Shown: one piece after another, positions 34,678 through 43,815 of the stretch
How the letters are laid out: each line of letters starts with the position of its first letter
How positions within the stretch are numbered: the first letter of the stretch is position 1
Assembly (NCBI RefSeq): GCF_000516515.1
Contig: NZ_KI911784.1
Location: forward strand, 1,830,881 to 1,894,880
DNA length: 64,000 bases
Reading direction: 5' to 3'
Source of the DNA: Chloroflexus sp. Y-396-1
GTDB lineage: Bacteria; Chloroflexota; Chloroflexia; Chloroflexales; Chloroflexaceae
Made by a program: the position numbers and the translations under genes
The notes under the pieces: generated by a model
Told to the model about the DNA's origin: nothing
Seen by the model: only the letters and a program-made list of their open reading frames with translations
Databases searched by the model: none

Positions 34678-35403
34678 CTAGATACCCGTCATTGCCGTGT
34701 CGAGCACTTTACGGAACACCTCCATATCGCTACGCAAATCGTCTAGCCGTTGTTGAACAGCACCACTGGCTGATGACATCGCTACTGCATCAGCAGTACG
34801 CAAACGGATCGTTTCGGCCAAAATAGTATCGAGGCTGGCATCAATATTTGCCAGTTGTGCCTGAATACGATCGAAATAAACCCGCAAATCCTGAAAATGT
34901 TTTTGCTGGGTCAGAAGAGCTTGCCGACGCTCTTCAAGTTGTTGACGGGTAAAAGGATCGATGGTTGCACTTATCTGCCAGTTTAGTTGCGTCAGTTGTT
35001 GTTCAAATTTCTGGTAATTATTGTCTTTGAAGTAGCGTTCAATAATCTGTCCCTTATCAGCCAGGTAGTACGCTTCTTCGAGCAAATCACGAGTCTGTGA
35101 TACAACATTATTGAGAATACCGGTTAATGGCCCTTGAACGCCCGCGACCGCCTGTTCAATCTCCTTTTGTGAGCGTTCAATCTCGCGGATCAGCGCACGC
35201 AGCGTTGGGCTGGTAATACGCGGACGCGGCCGAGGCGGGGGCAACGTCAGAAGTGGGTCTTGGGCGGCCATCCACACTACAACACCGTAAACTATCAAGC
35301 CGAGCGGAAGCCACCAGATGGTGATAGTTAAGCCACCGAATATTGCCGCTACCAGCACGAGCAAGTAGAGAGGTCGAAAGGCTGCTACACGTAAGGCATT
35401 CAT
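34678..35403 (-). CDS. Membrane-anchored coiled-coil protein
   Basis: The protein has 241 aa from ATG 35403 (35,421 is an alternative). Residues 8-48 are two adjoining membrane segments, then a Pro/Arg-rich hinge (PPPRPRPRITSP), then 170 residues of charged helix, for example LIREIERSQKEIEQAV and QQLEERRQALLTQQKHFQDL. No enzymatic motif. It lies 177 nt after VWA copy 2 on the same strand and may be a partner of that group. Weak GGGAAAAAA before the ATG. Function unknown. Confidence 0.75.
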   Translation of the reverse strand: MNALRVAAFRPLYLLVLVAAIFGGLTITIWWLPLGLIVYGVVVWMAAQDPLLTLPPPRPRPRITSPTLRALIREIERSQKEIEQAVAGVQGPLTGILNNVVSQTRDLLEEAYYLADKGQIIERYFKDNNYQKFEQQLTQLNWQISATIDPFTRQQLEERRQALLTQQKHFQDLRVYFDRIQAQLANIDASLDTILAETIRLRTADAVAMSSASGAVQQRLDDLRSDMEVFRKVLDTAMTGI

Positions 35404-35597
35404 ACATTTTTTCCCGAGCAATAGCAGTTCTAGTCTGATGATTGTACATCAGAACCAGTATATCTGCAGGATTGTTTGAACGCCATCCCTGTTCTAATGG
35501 TAATGGAAGTTGGCTGTTACGGGCAACGCCTGCAAGTTATGACAGGAGGTCGAGCATTGCCCGGCTTACTTCACTCCCGATCTTCCCAGACCCACAC

Positions 35598-37235
35598 TTA
35601 GAAATAGCGGCTGAGGTTCTCGAAGATTTGTGCAATATCGCCGGTATCACCCACCACGACAATGGTACGGCTAAACTCGGCAATCACATCAAGTACCTGC
35701 CGATCCGCGTCACTCCCGTAGGCTATCGGGAAAATCGAAATATCACTCTCCTCGAACGCATCGCGGAGTTGATCCAGCGATATCCTGCTTGCGTTATCAG
35801 CTCCGTCAGATAGTAAGACAATCGCCCGGATTCGATCATCCTCCGCTGGCGGCAGCGCTTCCAGCGTCTGCCGGGCCAGTTCGAGGGCATCGAACAGCGC
35901 GGTGCGTCCTGATGCCCGCATCTCCTGCACCGCCGTTTGGATCGCAATCCGGTTTTCACTCAAGGGCGCCATCGGTACCACCAGCCGCGCCTTCGAGTCA
36001 AACGTGATCAAACCCAACCGGTCTTCCGGCAAAATGCGTAACAAGAAGGTCTCAATGCCCGCCTTCACCATCGTCAGCTTGTCGCCTTCCATCGAGCCAG
36101 AGGTATCAACGACCAACAGAATATCTGCCCGCTTGCGATTGAGCTTCCAAGCGTCCTTGATGGCGACAATCACCTCGGCAGGTGGCATTGTCAGTACTTC
36201 CTGCACCCCTTGCGGATCAACGCCATAGGCCGGACTAATGGGGTCGGTGAGTGGAATATTGGGATCGGCTGGACGAAGACCATACCCCATCGCTGCCCGC
36301 TGGCTCTCTTCGCTGAGCAGAAATTCGTAGAGCCGTTCGGCGGCTGCCCGTTCATCGGCGCTGGCGCTCGCCATTATGATGAACGGGTTATCGTGCCAGA
36401 AGGTACCCTCCGCCGGATAGATTGCTACCAGCGGCGTTGCTGGCGGATCGAATTTGTTGAAGTCGATGAGCGTAAGCTCTCCCATTGGGAAAGCCGAGAT
36501 GTAGCTCATACCAAACTTCTTCATGTTTTGACTAAAGACCACTGTATTGTAACCGTAATGCTTGATGCTCCGTCCGAGCTGGCGGATGAAGGCAGTCGCC
36601 TGCTCACTCTGCACATCGGCGACGGTCAACCCTTCACGTTTGCCGGTGGCAGCGTAGAACTCGGCGATTAAGGTACTGAGGCCAGTGGTACTAACTTCAG
36701 GATCGGTATGCCCCCACGAAAAGCGGCCCCACTCAGGATGCCCGAAACGTCCCCAGCCTTGCGGGTCGTTGCTCAGTTCAAGCATATCTTTCCAGCCGAT
36801 AGGCCGATTGGGCCAACCCATTGCTTCCGCCATGGGTTTCCACATTGCAATGACAACTGGAGATAGCGCCAGGGGCTTGTTTGAGACAGCAATATTCTGG
36901 TTGCCGGTCTCTTGCTTAAGCACCTCAAGCCAGGTACTGGCCGATGGACTCCAGACAGTGACGTTTAATGTACCTTTCTTGATTTCGGTACGAGCGACAC
37001 CAGACGCTTCACTCATACCTTCTACCACTACACGCCGGTTGTTGACGGTGATTCGTTGCTCATTGAAACGAGCAATTTGCTCGGTGAGCCATTTCTCTTT
37101 ATCTTGACTATAGGCAAACCTGATCGTAATCGGATTATCATCACCAAGCCCAGCGGGCAAGAAATCGCCACAACCGCTCAACGGTAAGAGGAATATCATC
37201 AGAATGGCATAGAGCTTGAACCAGCGCGAAATCAT
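35598..37235 (-). CDS. Lipoprotein: solute-binding domain fused to VWA domain, copy 2
   Basis: The protein has 545 aa, the same length and plan as copy 1: lipobox LPLSGCG, binding-protein domain, VWA with DTSGS, GRTALFDAL and LSDGAD. The DNA at 35,821-36,181 differs from 32,453-32,813 at only two positions, yet a patch of about 100 bp beside it and the N-terminal coding DNA are much more diverged. This mosaic points to recent gene conversion. It follows the third binding protein (37,265) by 29 nt and is likely co-transcribed with it. AGGAGGAAG precedes the ATG. Confidence 0.87.
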   Translation of the reverse strand: MISRWFKLYAILMIFLLPLSGCGDFLPAGLGDDNPITIRFAYSQDKEKWLTEQIARFNEQRITVNNRRVVVEGMSEASGVARTEIKKGTLNVTVWSPSASTWLEVLKQETGNQNIAVSNKPLALSPVVIAMWKPMAEAMGWPNRPIGWKDMLELSNDPQGWGRFGHPEWGRFSWGHTDPEVSTTGLSTLIAEFYAATGKREGLTVADVQSEQATAFIRQLGRSIKHYGYNTVVFSQNMKKFGMSYISAFPMGELTLIDFNKFDPPATPLVAIYPAEGTFWHDNPFIIMASASADERAAAERLYEFLLSEESQRAAMGYGLRPADPNIPLTDPISPAYGVDPQGVQEVLTMPPAEVIVAIKDAWKLNRKRADILLVVDTSGSMEGDKLTMVKAGIETFLLRILPEDRLGLITFDSKARLVVPMAPLSENRIAIQTAVQEMRASGRTALFDALELARQTLEALPPAEDDRIRAIVLLSDGADNASRISLDQLRDAFEESDISIFPIAYGSDADRQVLDVIAEFSRTIVVVGDTGDIAQIFENLSRYF

Positions 37236-37264
37236 ACGGCAGCTTCCTCCTTTGATGAATGGAC

Positions 37265-38365
37265 TTACGGTCTGATCGCACTCTGCCAGGTTGAAATGAG
37301 CGCCTCTACAACCGCTTGCGAAGGGTTCTCGAGTTGTGTTTTCAGATCGAGCTGTAAACCGAGATCACGGTAACGACCAAAGAGCGAGTCCCGATCATCG
37401 AGATTTACAGTCACTTGAGGGATGACCGGACGAAAACCGAATTCACGCATCGCAATCGTCTGCTCCGCTGGACTGAGCAAAAAGTCGCGTAAGTGGAGCG
37501 CCGCTGCTCGTTCAGCGCTATCAACCCACGGCGCTGTCAAAATGGTAAAGGGATGATCACTGAGCAACGTTGTCTCAGGATAGTAGACTCGTACCTCCAA
37601 GAAACGTCCTTCGGCCTGGCGAAACACCTGCAACGCGAGACTTTCGTAGGTCGTAATGATGTCATACACGCCGGGCCGAATAACGAAATCGGTTGTCAGC
37701 GTACCAGTACTATCCGGCCAAGCCGGTACCTTCAGTTGTCGCAACCAATCACGAAACCCGGAGTCACGTACCTGACTAACATTCAATTGGGTAGTCTGAT
37801 GATACTGCGCGGCCAAAATGATTAGCGTCTGCAACCCCCCATTACTTGAGACGGGTGAAGAAATCCCGACCTTCACCGCTTTAGCCTGATCGGGGAGTTC
37901 ACGCTGCCATAATAACCACGGATTTGTAATTCCGGCGGTTGATTGAGCATCACGCATGAGAGCCACGATTGGCGAGAAGACCAGGGGTGAGACCGAATCA
38001 CGCAAGAGATCGGGTCGTATCTGGCGCAGTTCATCAATTTGAATCATACTGGCCGGGCTGATGGCTGTCGGTTGATACCCTTCGCGTTCAATGGCCTCTA
38101 TCAAGCCACGCGAACCGGCTACCCGGAAGCGAACTTCAATCCGGCGACCGTTGATGTTTGGGTTCGTCTGAGCAAACCGTTCAAGGGCACTCCGAATCCA
38201 GGCTTCTTTCTCGGAACTGACAGCCAGTTCGACCCGAATTGGTGGCGCGGCAGCGGCAAGCGGAAATGGAGACCATCCAATCGGGCCAAAAATCACCGTT
38301 GTCGTGGCCATCAGAATAGTGGCTAAGAGGTATATACCAGCAATGACACGGGAGATTCTGAGCAT
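37265..38365 (-). CDS. Secreted solute-binding protein, VWA-less relative of the neighbouring pair
   Basis: The protein has 366 aa. Signal peptide, residues 1-40, ending near PLAAAAPP with no lipobox. VELAVSSEKEAWIRSALERFAQTNP parallels ITIAYSPEKDKWLTEQIARFNE of the VWA fusions; LLSDHPFTILTAPWVDSAERAAALHLRDFLL parallels their WHDNPF segment. It ends at ALISTWQSAIRP, just where the fusions continue into VWA. It heads the minus-strand cluster. GAGGAGTG precedes the ATG. The ligand is unknown. Confidence 0.8.
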   Translation of the reverse strand: MLRISRVIAGIYLLATILMATTTVIFGPIGWSPFPLAAAAPPIRVELAVSSEKEAWIRSALERFAQTNPNINGRRIEVRFRVAGSRGLIEAIEREGYQPTAISPASMIQIDELRQIRPDLLRDSVSPLVFSPIVALMRDAQSTAGITNPWLLWQRELPDQAKAVKVGISSPVSSNGGLQTLIILAAQYHQTTQLNVSQVRDSGFRDWLRQLKVPAWPDSTGTLTTDFVIRPGVYDIITTYESLALQVFRQAEGRFLEVRVYYPETTLLSDHPFTILTAPWVDSAERAAALHLRDFLLSPAEQTIAMREFGFRPVIPQVTVNLDDRDSLFGRYRDLGLQLDLKTQLENPSQAVVEALISTWQSAIRP

Positions 38366-38786
38366 GCACTCCTCGCTCGACTACTGCGGCAGTTCAATGG
38401 TCGTATCTTCACCCAACCTCGATAGACGATACCGCGAAACCGGTAGATAGCAGTCTTCCTTATTCGACAAGATCAGTAGTAGAAAAACCTGACGAAGTCG
38501 GTAAACCTATTCGTTGTAGCTCGTCGACCACGTTGCCGAGAATACGTTAAGACCATTTCCATGGTAGCACCTTATCAATACCAGGACATTGCCAATTTGA
38601 TGAATTCATCTACTGATACGTAATCAATACAGCTATCGTTACAGAAAAGAAGTTATTATTGTGTTGGCAAATTGTGAAGAGTTTAACTTAATCTAAATAT
38701 CTACATTACTTAACCATTACTTAATAATTCAATGATGATTGATTAATCTGGGTATCCTACTATGACATCACGATGAACGAATACCA
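38366..38786 (+). other. Intergenic region between the binding-protein cluster and ugp
   Basis: The last 200 bp are distinctly A/T-rich. No gene is seen. Pho-box-like repeats are listed separately. A TATCCT at 38,752-38,757 could be the -10 of the ugp operon. Confidence 0.45.
38682..38727 (+). promoter_or_regulatory. Pho-box-like direct repeats before ugpA
   Basis: Octamers fitting or nearly fitting PyTTAAPyPyW occur at 38,682 (TTTAACTT), 38,687 (CTTAATCT), 38,709 (CTTAACCA) and 38,720 (CTTAATAA, one mismatch). The last three start 22 and 11 bp apart, the 11-bp phase of PhoB-type sites. They lie about 60 bp before a glycerol-3-phosphate importer, a classic Pho-regulon member. Confidence 0.5.
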
Positions 38787-39722
38787 ATGCAACAGATGAG
38801 TATGGCCACGTATACACCCAGACAAGAGCGACATCCGAATACGTTACGTCGCGAACATCGTGAATGGTTATTGTTCGCACTCTTCATCGGTCCCAATCTG
38901 TTCCTTTTTGCAGTATTCACTTATTGGCCGCTACTCTACAACATCTACCTCAGCATGGTACGTTGGGATTTTCTCCGCCCAACAATGACATTCGTCGGTC
39001 TACAAAACTACATCGATGCATTTAGCGACCGGCGGTTTTGGAACATCATCTGGCAAACCGCTACGTTCACGATATGTTCGGTTGGATTGACCCTCATTTT
39101 AGGATTACTCCTAGCCCTGCTGCTCAATCAACCGCTACGCTACCGAAACACTGCGCGTGCCATCGTCTTTTCACCGGTAGTGATGTCAGGCGCGGTTGTA
39201 GCAGTAGTTTGGAGCTATATTTTCGATCCACGCTACGGGCTTATCGATCAATTATTAGGCTTTATCGGTCTTGACTCACCCAACTGGCTGGCCGATCCAT
39301 TTTGGGCGATGCCGGCAGTGATCATTGTCTACGTATGGAAAAATCTCGGCTACGCTGTTGTGATCTATCTTGCTGGCCTGCAGAGTATTCCGCGAGAGTT
39401 GTACGATGCGGCACGGGTGGACGGCGCTGGCGCATGGGAGCGGTTCTGGAATGTCACCCTCCCCGGTCTCTCGCCAGTTGCCTTTTTCCTTTCGGTGACC
39501 AGTGTCTTGACCTGCTTTCAAGCCTTTGACATTATTCGCGTACTGACCAATGGTGGCCCGGCTGATGCAACGACCACACTTATTTTCCACCTTTATGAAT
39601 TGGGATTTGTCTCATACGATGCCGGGAAGGCTGGAGTGGTTGCAATTGTACTGTTCCTGATCATGCTCTTCTTAACGATTGTGCAGATCCGTTATATCGA
39701 GCGACAAGTGACTTACGGATGA
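38787..39722 (+). CDS. ugpA: Glycerol-3-phosphate ABC permease UgpA
   Basis: The protein has 311 aa (ATGs at 38,787, 38,796 and 38,802 are all possible). Six membrane segments. FIGPNLFLFAVFTYWPLLYNIYLSM is the usual first segment of MalF/UgpA-type permeases, and the EAA loop reads ELYDAARVDGAGAWERFWNVTLPGLSPV. LTNGGPADATTTLIFHLYELGF is typical of sugar and glycerol-phosphate permeases. The Ugp assignment rests on the binding protein two genes on. No ATPase is encoded nearby. Confidence 0.85.
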   Translation: MQQMSMATYTPRQERHPNTLRREHREWLLFALFIGPNLFLFAVFTYWPLLYNIYLSMVRWDFLRPTMTFVGLQNYIDAFSDRRFWNIIWQTATFTICSVGLTLILGLLLALLLNQPLRYRNTARAIVFSPVVMSGAVVAVVWSYIFDPRYGLIDQLLGFIGLDSPNWLADPFWAMPAVIIVYVWKNLGYAVVIYLAGLQSIPRELYDAARVDGAGAWERFWNVTLPGLSPVAFFLSVTSVLTCFQAFDIIRVLTNGGPADATTTLIFHLYELGFVSYDAGKAGVVAIVLFLIMLFLTIVQIRYIERQVTYG

Positions 39723-39773
39723 GGTGCAGGCGTCTGCGATAACAGAGCAGTTCGTTTTGAAACGTGGATAGAT

Positions 39774-40664
39774 ATGGCGACGATTAACGAACTTGAGCAT
39801 TCGGTCAAACCGACCACTGTCCATCAACGACGCCTTCCACTCTCATTGCTAGGATGGCGTATTGCTGGGTATCTTGCCCTTATCATTACTGTGCTCATCA
39901 TTGGACTACCAGTTTACTGGACGGTGATGGCATCCTTCAAGGAGACTCGTGAAATCTACTCGCTACCGGTAACGTGGTGGCCTACCAGTCCTACCCTCAA
40001 CAATTTTCCGGCAGCCTGGCAGGCGGCGCCCTTTGGACGATATTACCTGAATAGCTTTATCACGACGTTCTTTGGTGCAGGAATTGAAGTAATCCTGGCG
40101 CTGTTTTCGGCTTATGCGCTGGCATACCTGCATTTTCCGCGCAAAGACCTTGTCTTTCTGCTGTTGCTGGCAGCCCTGATGGTACCGGTTGAGATTACTA
40201 TTGTGCCCAATTATCTGACCATCGCTCGCCTCGGCTGGATCAACACCTACCAGGGCATCATTATTCCAGGTGCAGCAATTGCCTACGGTACCTTTTTGCT
40301 ACGCCAGGCATTTATGGCTGTTCCGCACGAAATCCTCGAAGCGGCGCGCGTTGATGGAGCCGGGCACTTGCGCATCCTGTTTAGCGTCGTAGCACCGATA
40401 ACACAACCGGCTATCGTTACGATGGCATTGCTATCAATAGTGAGCAAGTGGAATGAATTCCTCTGGCCACTCATCGTTACCAACACCACCGATATGCGCA
40501 CCTTACCGATTGGTGTCTTCTGGCTACGCAATAGTGAGGGTCTGTCCAATTGGGGCGTTGTAATGGCCGGGTCACTCTTCCTGATCGTACCGGTCTTGAT
40601 CACCTTTCTCTTCGCCCAGCGGGCCATTGTTGAAGGAATGACCGCCGGTGCGGTGAAGGGTTAG
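39774..40664 (+). CDS. ugpE: Glycerol-3-phosphate ABC permease UgpE
   Basis: The protein has 296 aa with six membrane segments. FKETREIYSLPVTWWPTSPTLNNFPAAW is the external loop after the first segment, as in MalG/UgpE, and EILEAARVDGAGHLRILFSVVAPITQPAI is the EAA loop. It is 51 nt after ugpA. Pairs with UgpA as the membrane channel. Confidence 0.87.
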   Translation: MATINELEHSVKPTTVHQRRLPLSLLGWRIAGYLALIITVLIIGLPVYWTVMASFKETREIYSLPVTWWPTSPTLNNFPAAWQAAPFGRYYLNSFITTFFGAGIEVILALFSAYALAYLHFPRKDLVFLLLLAALMVPVEITIVPNYLTIARLGWINTYQGIIIPGAAIAYGTFLLRQAFMAVPHEILEAARVDGAGHLRILFSVVAPITQPAIVTMALLSIVSKWNEFLWPLIVTNTTDMRTLPIGVFWLRNSEGLSNWGVVMAGSLFLIVPVLITFLFAQRAIVEGMTAGAVKG

Positions 40665-40683
40665 GACAACGTCGGAGCATATC

Positions 40684-40723
40684 TCGTAGAGCGAGGGCAA
40701 TGCGCCCTTGCAGCGTGGATAAT
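40684..40723. other. Small hairpin in the ugpE-ugpB gap
   Basis: GAGGGCAATGCGCCCTTG near 40,692-40,709 can fold into a 6-bp stem. It could stabilise or partly terminate the transcript ahead of ugpB. Confidence 0.3.
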
Positions 40724-40818
40724 TCACAAAACGGTTGGTGCATAACGGTACCCACTCCGTATGCGAATAGATGGTCTTTTCCCCCTTCGGTCCAAGTTCT
40801 GTGAAAGAAGGAGCAAAC

Positions 40819-42159
40819 ATGAAGCGAACATTCACCCGACGCGAATTCCTGCGTCTGATGATGGCAGGCGGCGGTGCAGCAGTTTTGGCAGCTTGTGGTG
40901 GGCAGAGTGGGCAATCAACGAGTCCTACTGCACCAGCAGTCGTGAGTCAGCCCGGCTCGAAGGTGAAGATTACCTACTGGGGTTCATTTAGCGGCAACCT
41001 GGGTGAAGCCGAGCAGGCGATGGTCAAAGCATTCAACGAATCTCAGAATGAGGTTGAAGTTGAGTACCAGTTCCAGGGAAGCTACGAAGAGACCGCGCAG
41101 AAGTTCACGGCAGCGTTGCAGGCCAATACCACGCCCGATGTTATTTTGCTCTCGGATGTGTGGTGGTTCGGCTTCTACCTGGCCGGCGCGATCACAGCAC
41201 TTGACGATCTGGCCCGCCAGGTCAACCTCGATTTCAACGACTACGAGCCGGTTCTGCTCAACGAAGGTGTGCGTAAAGGCGTCCATTACTGGATACCGTT
41301 CGCCCGCAGTACGCCACTCTTCTACTACAACAAAAGCATCTGGGCCGAAGCTGGCTTACCCGACCGTGCACCGGAAACATGGGCCGAGTTTTCCGAGTGG
41401 GCGCCAAAGCTGGTAAAGAGCGACGGCAGTCGGGCAGCATTTGGTCATCCCAATGGCGCTAGCTACATTGCCTGGCTCTTCCAGGGTGTGGTCTGGCAAT
41501 TCGGCGGTCAATACTCTCTCCCCGACTTTACTATGACAATGACCGATCCCAACACGCTCCGTGCAGCCCAGTTCTACCAGGATACGGTCGTGAAAGAGAA
41601 GTGGGCCATCTTGTCGCCAAACCTGAATCAGGATTTCATTGGTGGCGCGATTGCCTCGATGATGGCATCAACCGGTGCGCTGGCCGGCATTCAGGCGAAC
41701 GCAACCTTCCCGGTTGGCGTTGGTTTCCTACCCCGTGAGACCAACTTCGGTTGTCCGACCGGCGGCGCTGGCCTGGCGATTGTCAGTCGGGCACCCGCCG
41801 AGAAGCAACTGGCAGCGATGAAGTACATTGCCTTTGCTACCAATCCGACCAGTGCAGGAGTTTGGGCACGTAGTACCGGCTACATGCCGGTGCGGATCAG
41901 CACCAAGCAAACCCCAGAAATGATTGAATTCTTCAAGCAGAATCCGAATTTCAAGACCGCCGTCGATCAGTTACCGAAGACCCGTGCTCAGGACGCGGCC
42001 CGTGTGTTTGTACGCAACGGCGACCAGATCATCGGCAAGGGCCTGGAGCGGATTATCGTCAATGGCGAAGCACCAAGCTCGGTGTTTGCTGATGTGAATG
42101 ATGAATTGACAAAGGCGGCCCAGCCAATCCTCGAAGACCTGAAGGCGGTCGAGGGTTAA
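40819..42159 (+). CDS. ugpB: Glycerol-3-phosphate-binding lipoprotein UgpB
   Basis: The protein has 446 aa from ATG 40819, AAGGAG 7 nt upstream. The N-terminus has a twin-arginine motif (TRREFLRLM) and a lipobox (VLAACGG), so it is probably a Tat-exported lipoprotein. KITYWGSFSGNLGEAEQAMVKAFNE, VDWW-like SDVWWFGFYLAG and WIPFARSTPLFYYNKSIWAEAG match UgpB, where the STP-x-x-YYNK segment lines the ligand site. Order ugpA-ugpE-ugpB; the ATPase UgpC must be encoded elsewhere or shared. Confidence 0.9.
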   Translation: MKRTFTRREFLRLMMAGGGAAVLAACGGQSGQSTSPTAPAVVSQPGSKVKITYWGSFSGNLGEAEQAMVKAFNESQNEVEVEYQFQGSYEETAQKFTAALQANTTPDVILLSDVWWFGFYLAGAITALDDLARQVNLDFNDYEPVLLNEGVRKGVHYWIPFARSTPLFYYNKSIWAEAGLPDRAPETWAEFSEWAPKLVKSDGSRAAFGHPNGASYIAWLFQGVVWQFGGQYSLPDFTMTMTDPNTLRAAQFYQDTVVKEKWAILSPNLNQDFIGGAIASMMASTGALAGIQANATFPVGVGFLPRETNFGCPTGGAGLAIVSRAPAEKQLAAMKYIAFATNPTSAGVWARSTGYMPVRISTKQTPEMIEFFKQNPNFKTAVDQLPKTRAQDAARVFVRNGDQIIGKGLERIIVNGEAPSSVFADVNDELTKAAQPILEDLKAVEG

Positions 42160-42684
42160 AAGGGCAGGCACCGGTATTTGTAAAATCAGTGCCTGACTGA
42201 AGAGCATTACCGGTGGCGAGGGCGAACCATTGATGAACGCCTATGCTATTCCCTCGCCTTAATTCCACGCACTGTTGGTGAATTCACACTTTGCAGCAGA
42301 CCGTCTTCGGGATATTCGGCAGCAAAGCGAGTGTGAAATGCTGTAATGTACGCACCAATTTTAGCCGAAACGATGAAATATTTACACGACAGCAAGGTAG
42401 GTTTGGAACCCGCTTCTATCGTAACGATTGTAATGATGACTTCTACAACTATGCTCTTCACACAAAAAGCATTTTACGGACTATAGCAATATTAAGATCA
42501 CACTGAGATTTAAAGGCTCCTGCTGTACAACTAATTGACGGGAACGTTCAAAAGCGTTATCATCACCTACTTACCATTCCATTACTTTATGAGAGAAGAA
42601 CAAAGGAACGTACATATACGAATCCTTGTACCCGATAACCTGACGTTGATTGGCATCTAAGAATCATTAAATCGTTTGGTCGTC
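42160..42684 (+). other. Gene-free interval after ugpB
   Basis: CAGGCAC (42,165-42,171) and GTGCCTG (42,189-42,195) can pair, a weak terminator for ugpAEB. A dispersed element (GGTTTGGAACCCGC) lies at 42,396-42,409. From 42,420 on it is A/T-rich with no credible gene. Confidence 0.45.
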
Positions 42685-43449
42685 ATGCTGACCATCACCA
42701 ATCCCAAAATTGCCGGTTTTGCACCACGCTGGGCCTCATATCGTGGTTTAACCATTCTTTTCGATAACATTGGTTTACGCCGTGACGGCCCATGGTTACG
42801 GCTCGATTGCGCGCTTGATGCAATTCCTGAATATACGCTTTACCGTGGTCTGCGCGCCACGATGTGTCATCTCAATCCCGATCTCCTGTTACAAAAGTAT
42901 CTTTTTTGTGCTCTTCCCCCCTCGACATACCATGTCACTCTATGGGATGGGCCAAACGATGGGAATGTTGGGCAGGCATTACCACACATGCGTCAACGAA
43001 TGGACGATCTCTTGATCGATATTCCTGGTGCACTCAGCCATGGAAACCTGATCAGTGGAACAATCGCCGGTTCACCGCTTATTCGACGGAAAGGGTGGAC
43101 GGTCAGCTTTACCGTTCAAAGGTTGGTAATTGTGCATCAGGCAGCACTGGTGGCTCTGTTAACGCCAACCCCTGAAACTACTGACACCTTTATGACTTTG
43201 AACCAATTACGGAGTACCTGGAATACAACGTTTCGTAATCGGTTTGGCATTGCGGCATACGAACCGTACCTGCCTCACATCACCCTGGGCTATTTCGCGA
43301 ATGCAGCGCTGGCCGACGCAGCACAAAACGAACTTTCACGGTGGGAAGATGTCGCGTTACAACATACGGCCGGTACAAGTATCACTTTCAAGAGCGCCAG
43401 TCTTTACGGCATGCTCGATATGGTTACGTTCTTTCGCACCGTGCGGTGA
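42685..43449 (+). CDS. 2H-phosphoesterase-family protein
   Basis: The protein has 254 aa from ATG 42685. Two HxT/S motifs define the family: YHVTLWDG near residue 83 and LPHITLGYF near 195. The spacing and the flanking hydrophobic strands match LigT / 2'-5' RNA ligase-like enzymes that cut cyclic phosphates or 2'-5' bonds, probably on RNA or nucleotides. No ligase or other RNA gene is next to it. No clear RBS. Confidence 0.72.
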   Translation: MLTITNPKIAGFAPRWASYRGLTILFDNIGLRRDGPWLRLDCALDAIPEYTLYRGLRATMCHLNPDLLLQKYLFCALPPSTYHVTLWDGPNDGNVGQALPHMRQRMDDLLIDIPGALSHGNLISGTIAGSPLIRRKGWTVSFTVQRLVIVHQAALVALLTPTPETTDTFMTLNQLRSTWNTTFRNRFGIAAYEPYLPHITLGYFANAALADAAQNELSRWEDVALQHTAGTSITFKSASLYGMLDMVTFFRTVR

Positions 43450-43595
43450 CGGGGGCAGAGGAACAGCGCTACCATGCCCCTGGCAATACCGCGACCGTCA
43501 GTCAACACGCCAGAGCCGCGCCCACTATCATGAGGTGAACCTGTACCCACCAATGCGGTGACAGGGAGTAGAGGCACAGCGCTGCTGTGCCCCTA
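43447..43595 (+). repeat. Two direct repeats, the second containing a perfect hairpin
   Basis: GCGGTGACGGGGGCAGAGG (43,443-43,461) and GCGGTGACAGGGAGTAGAGG (43,555-43,574) each continue into CAGCGCT and CCCCT. The second contains GGCACAGC-GCT-GCTGTGCC (43,573-43,591), a perfect 8-bp stem. Another dispersed element (GGGAACCCGCCC) follows at 43,628-43,639. Confidence 0.65.
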
Positions 43596-43646
43596 ATGTT
43601 GTCGTGCCTACCATTCAGGGCAGATTGGGAACCCGCCCATACAGAC

Positions 43647-43678
43647 AAAAAAAAGAGACATTGCTACGCAATGTCTCT
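43647..43678 (-). terminator. Intrinsic terminator of the tiny gene
   Basis: On the minus strand GAGACATTGC / GCAATGTCTC form a perfect 10-bp stem (43,655-43,677) with a 3-nt loop, followed directly by a run of 8 T. This is the cleanest rho-independent terminator in the window. Confidence 0.93.
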
Positions 43679-43710
43679 CGCAGAGGAAGGGGTCACCGGT
43701 TCGGTGAAGT

Positions 43711-43758
43711 CTAGCGAGCCTCACCAGCGGTGACGCCCGTATGCTTACTACTACCCAT
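43711..43758 (-). CDS. 15-codon ORF with an exceptionally strong ribosome-binding site
   Basis: ATG at 43,758 to TAG, peptide MGSSKHTGVTAGEAR. On the minus strand AAGGAGGTGAT (43,763-43,773) matches the 16S 3' end complement over all 11 bases, spacing 8 nt from GGAGG. A sigma70 promoter lies upstream and an intrinsic terminator downstream, so the peptide is the only product apart from the RNA itself. A 6-bp hairpin (TCACCG/CGGTGA, 43,693-43,707) follows the stop. The peptide is hydrophilic, has no signal and matches nothing I know. It could be a microprotein, a leader-like regulator or a small RNA. Confidence 0.75.
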   Translation of the reverse strand: MGSSKHTGVTAGEAR

Positions 43759-43815
43759 GGGCATCACCTCCTTCGTGCCTGATCGGCTGTTCAATGTGCA
43801 AATACTGACATAAGC

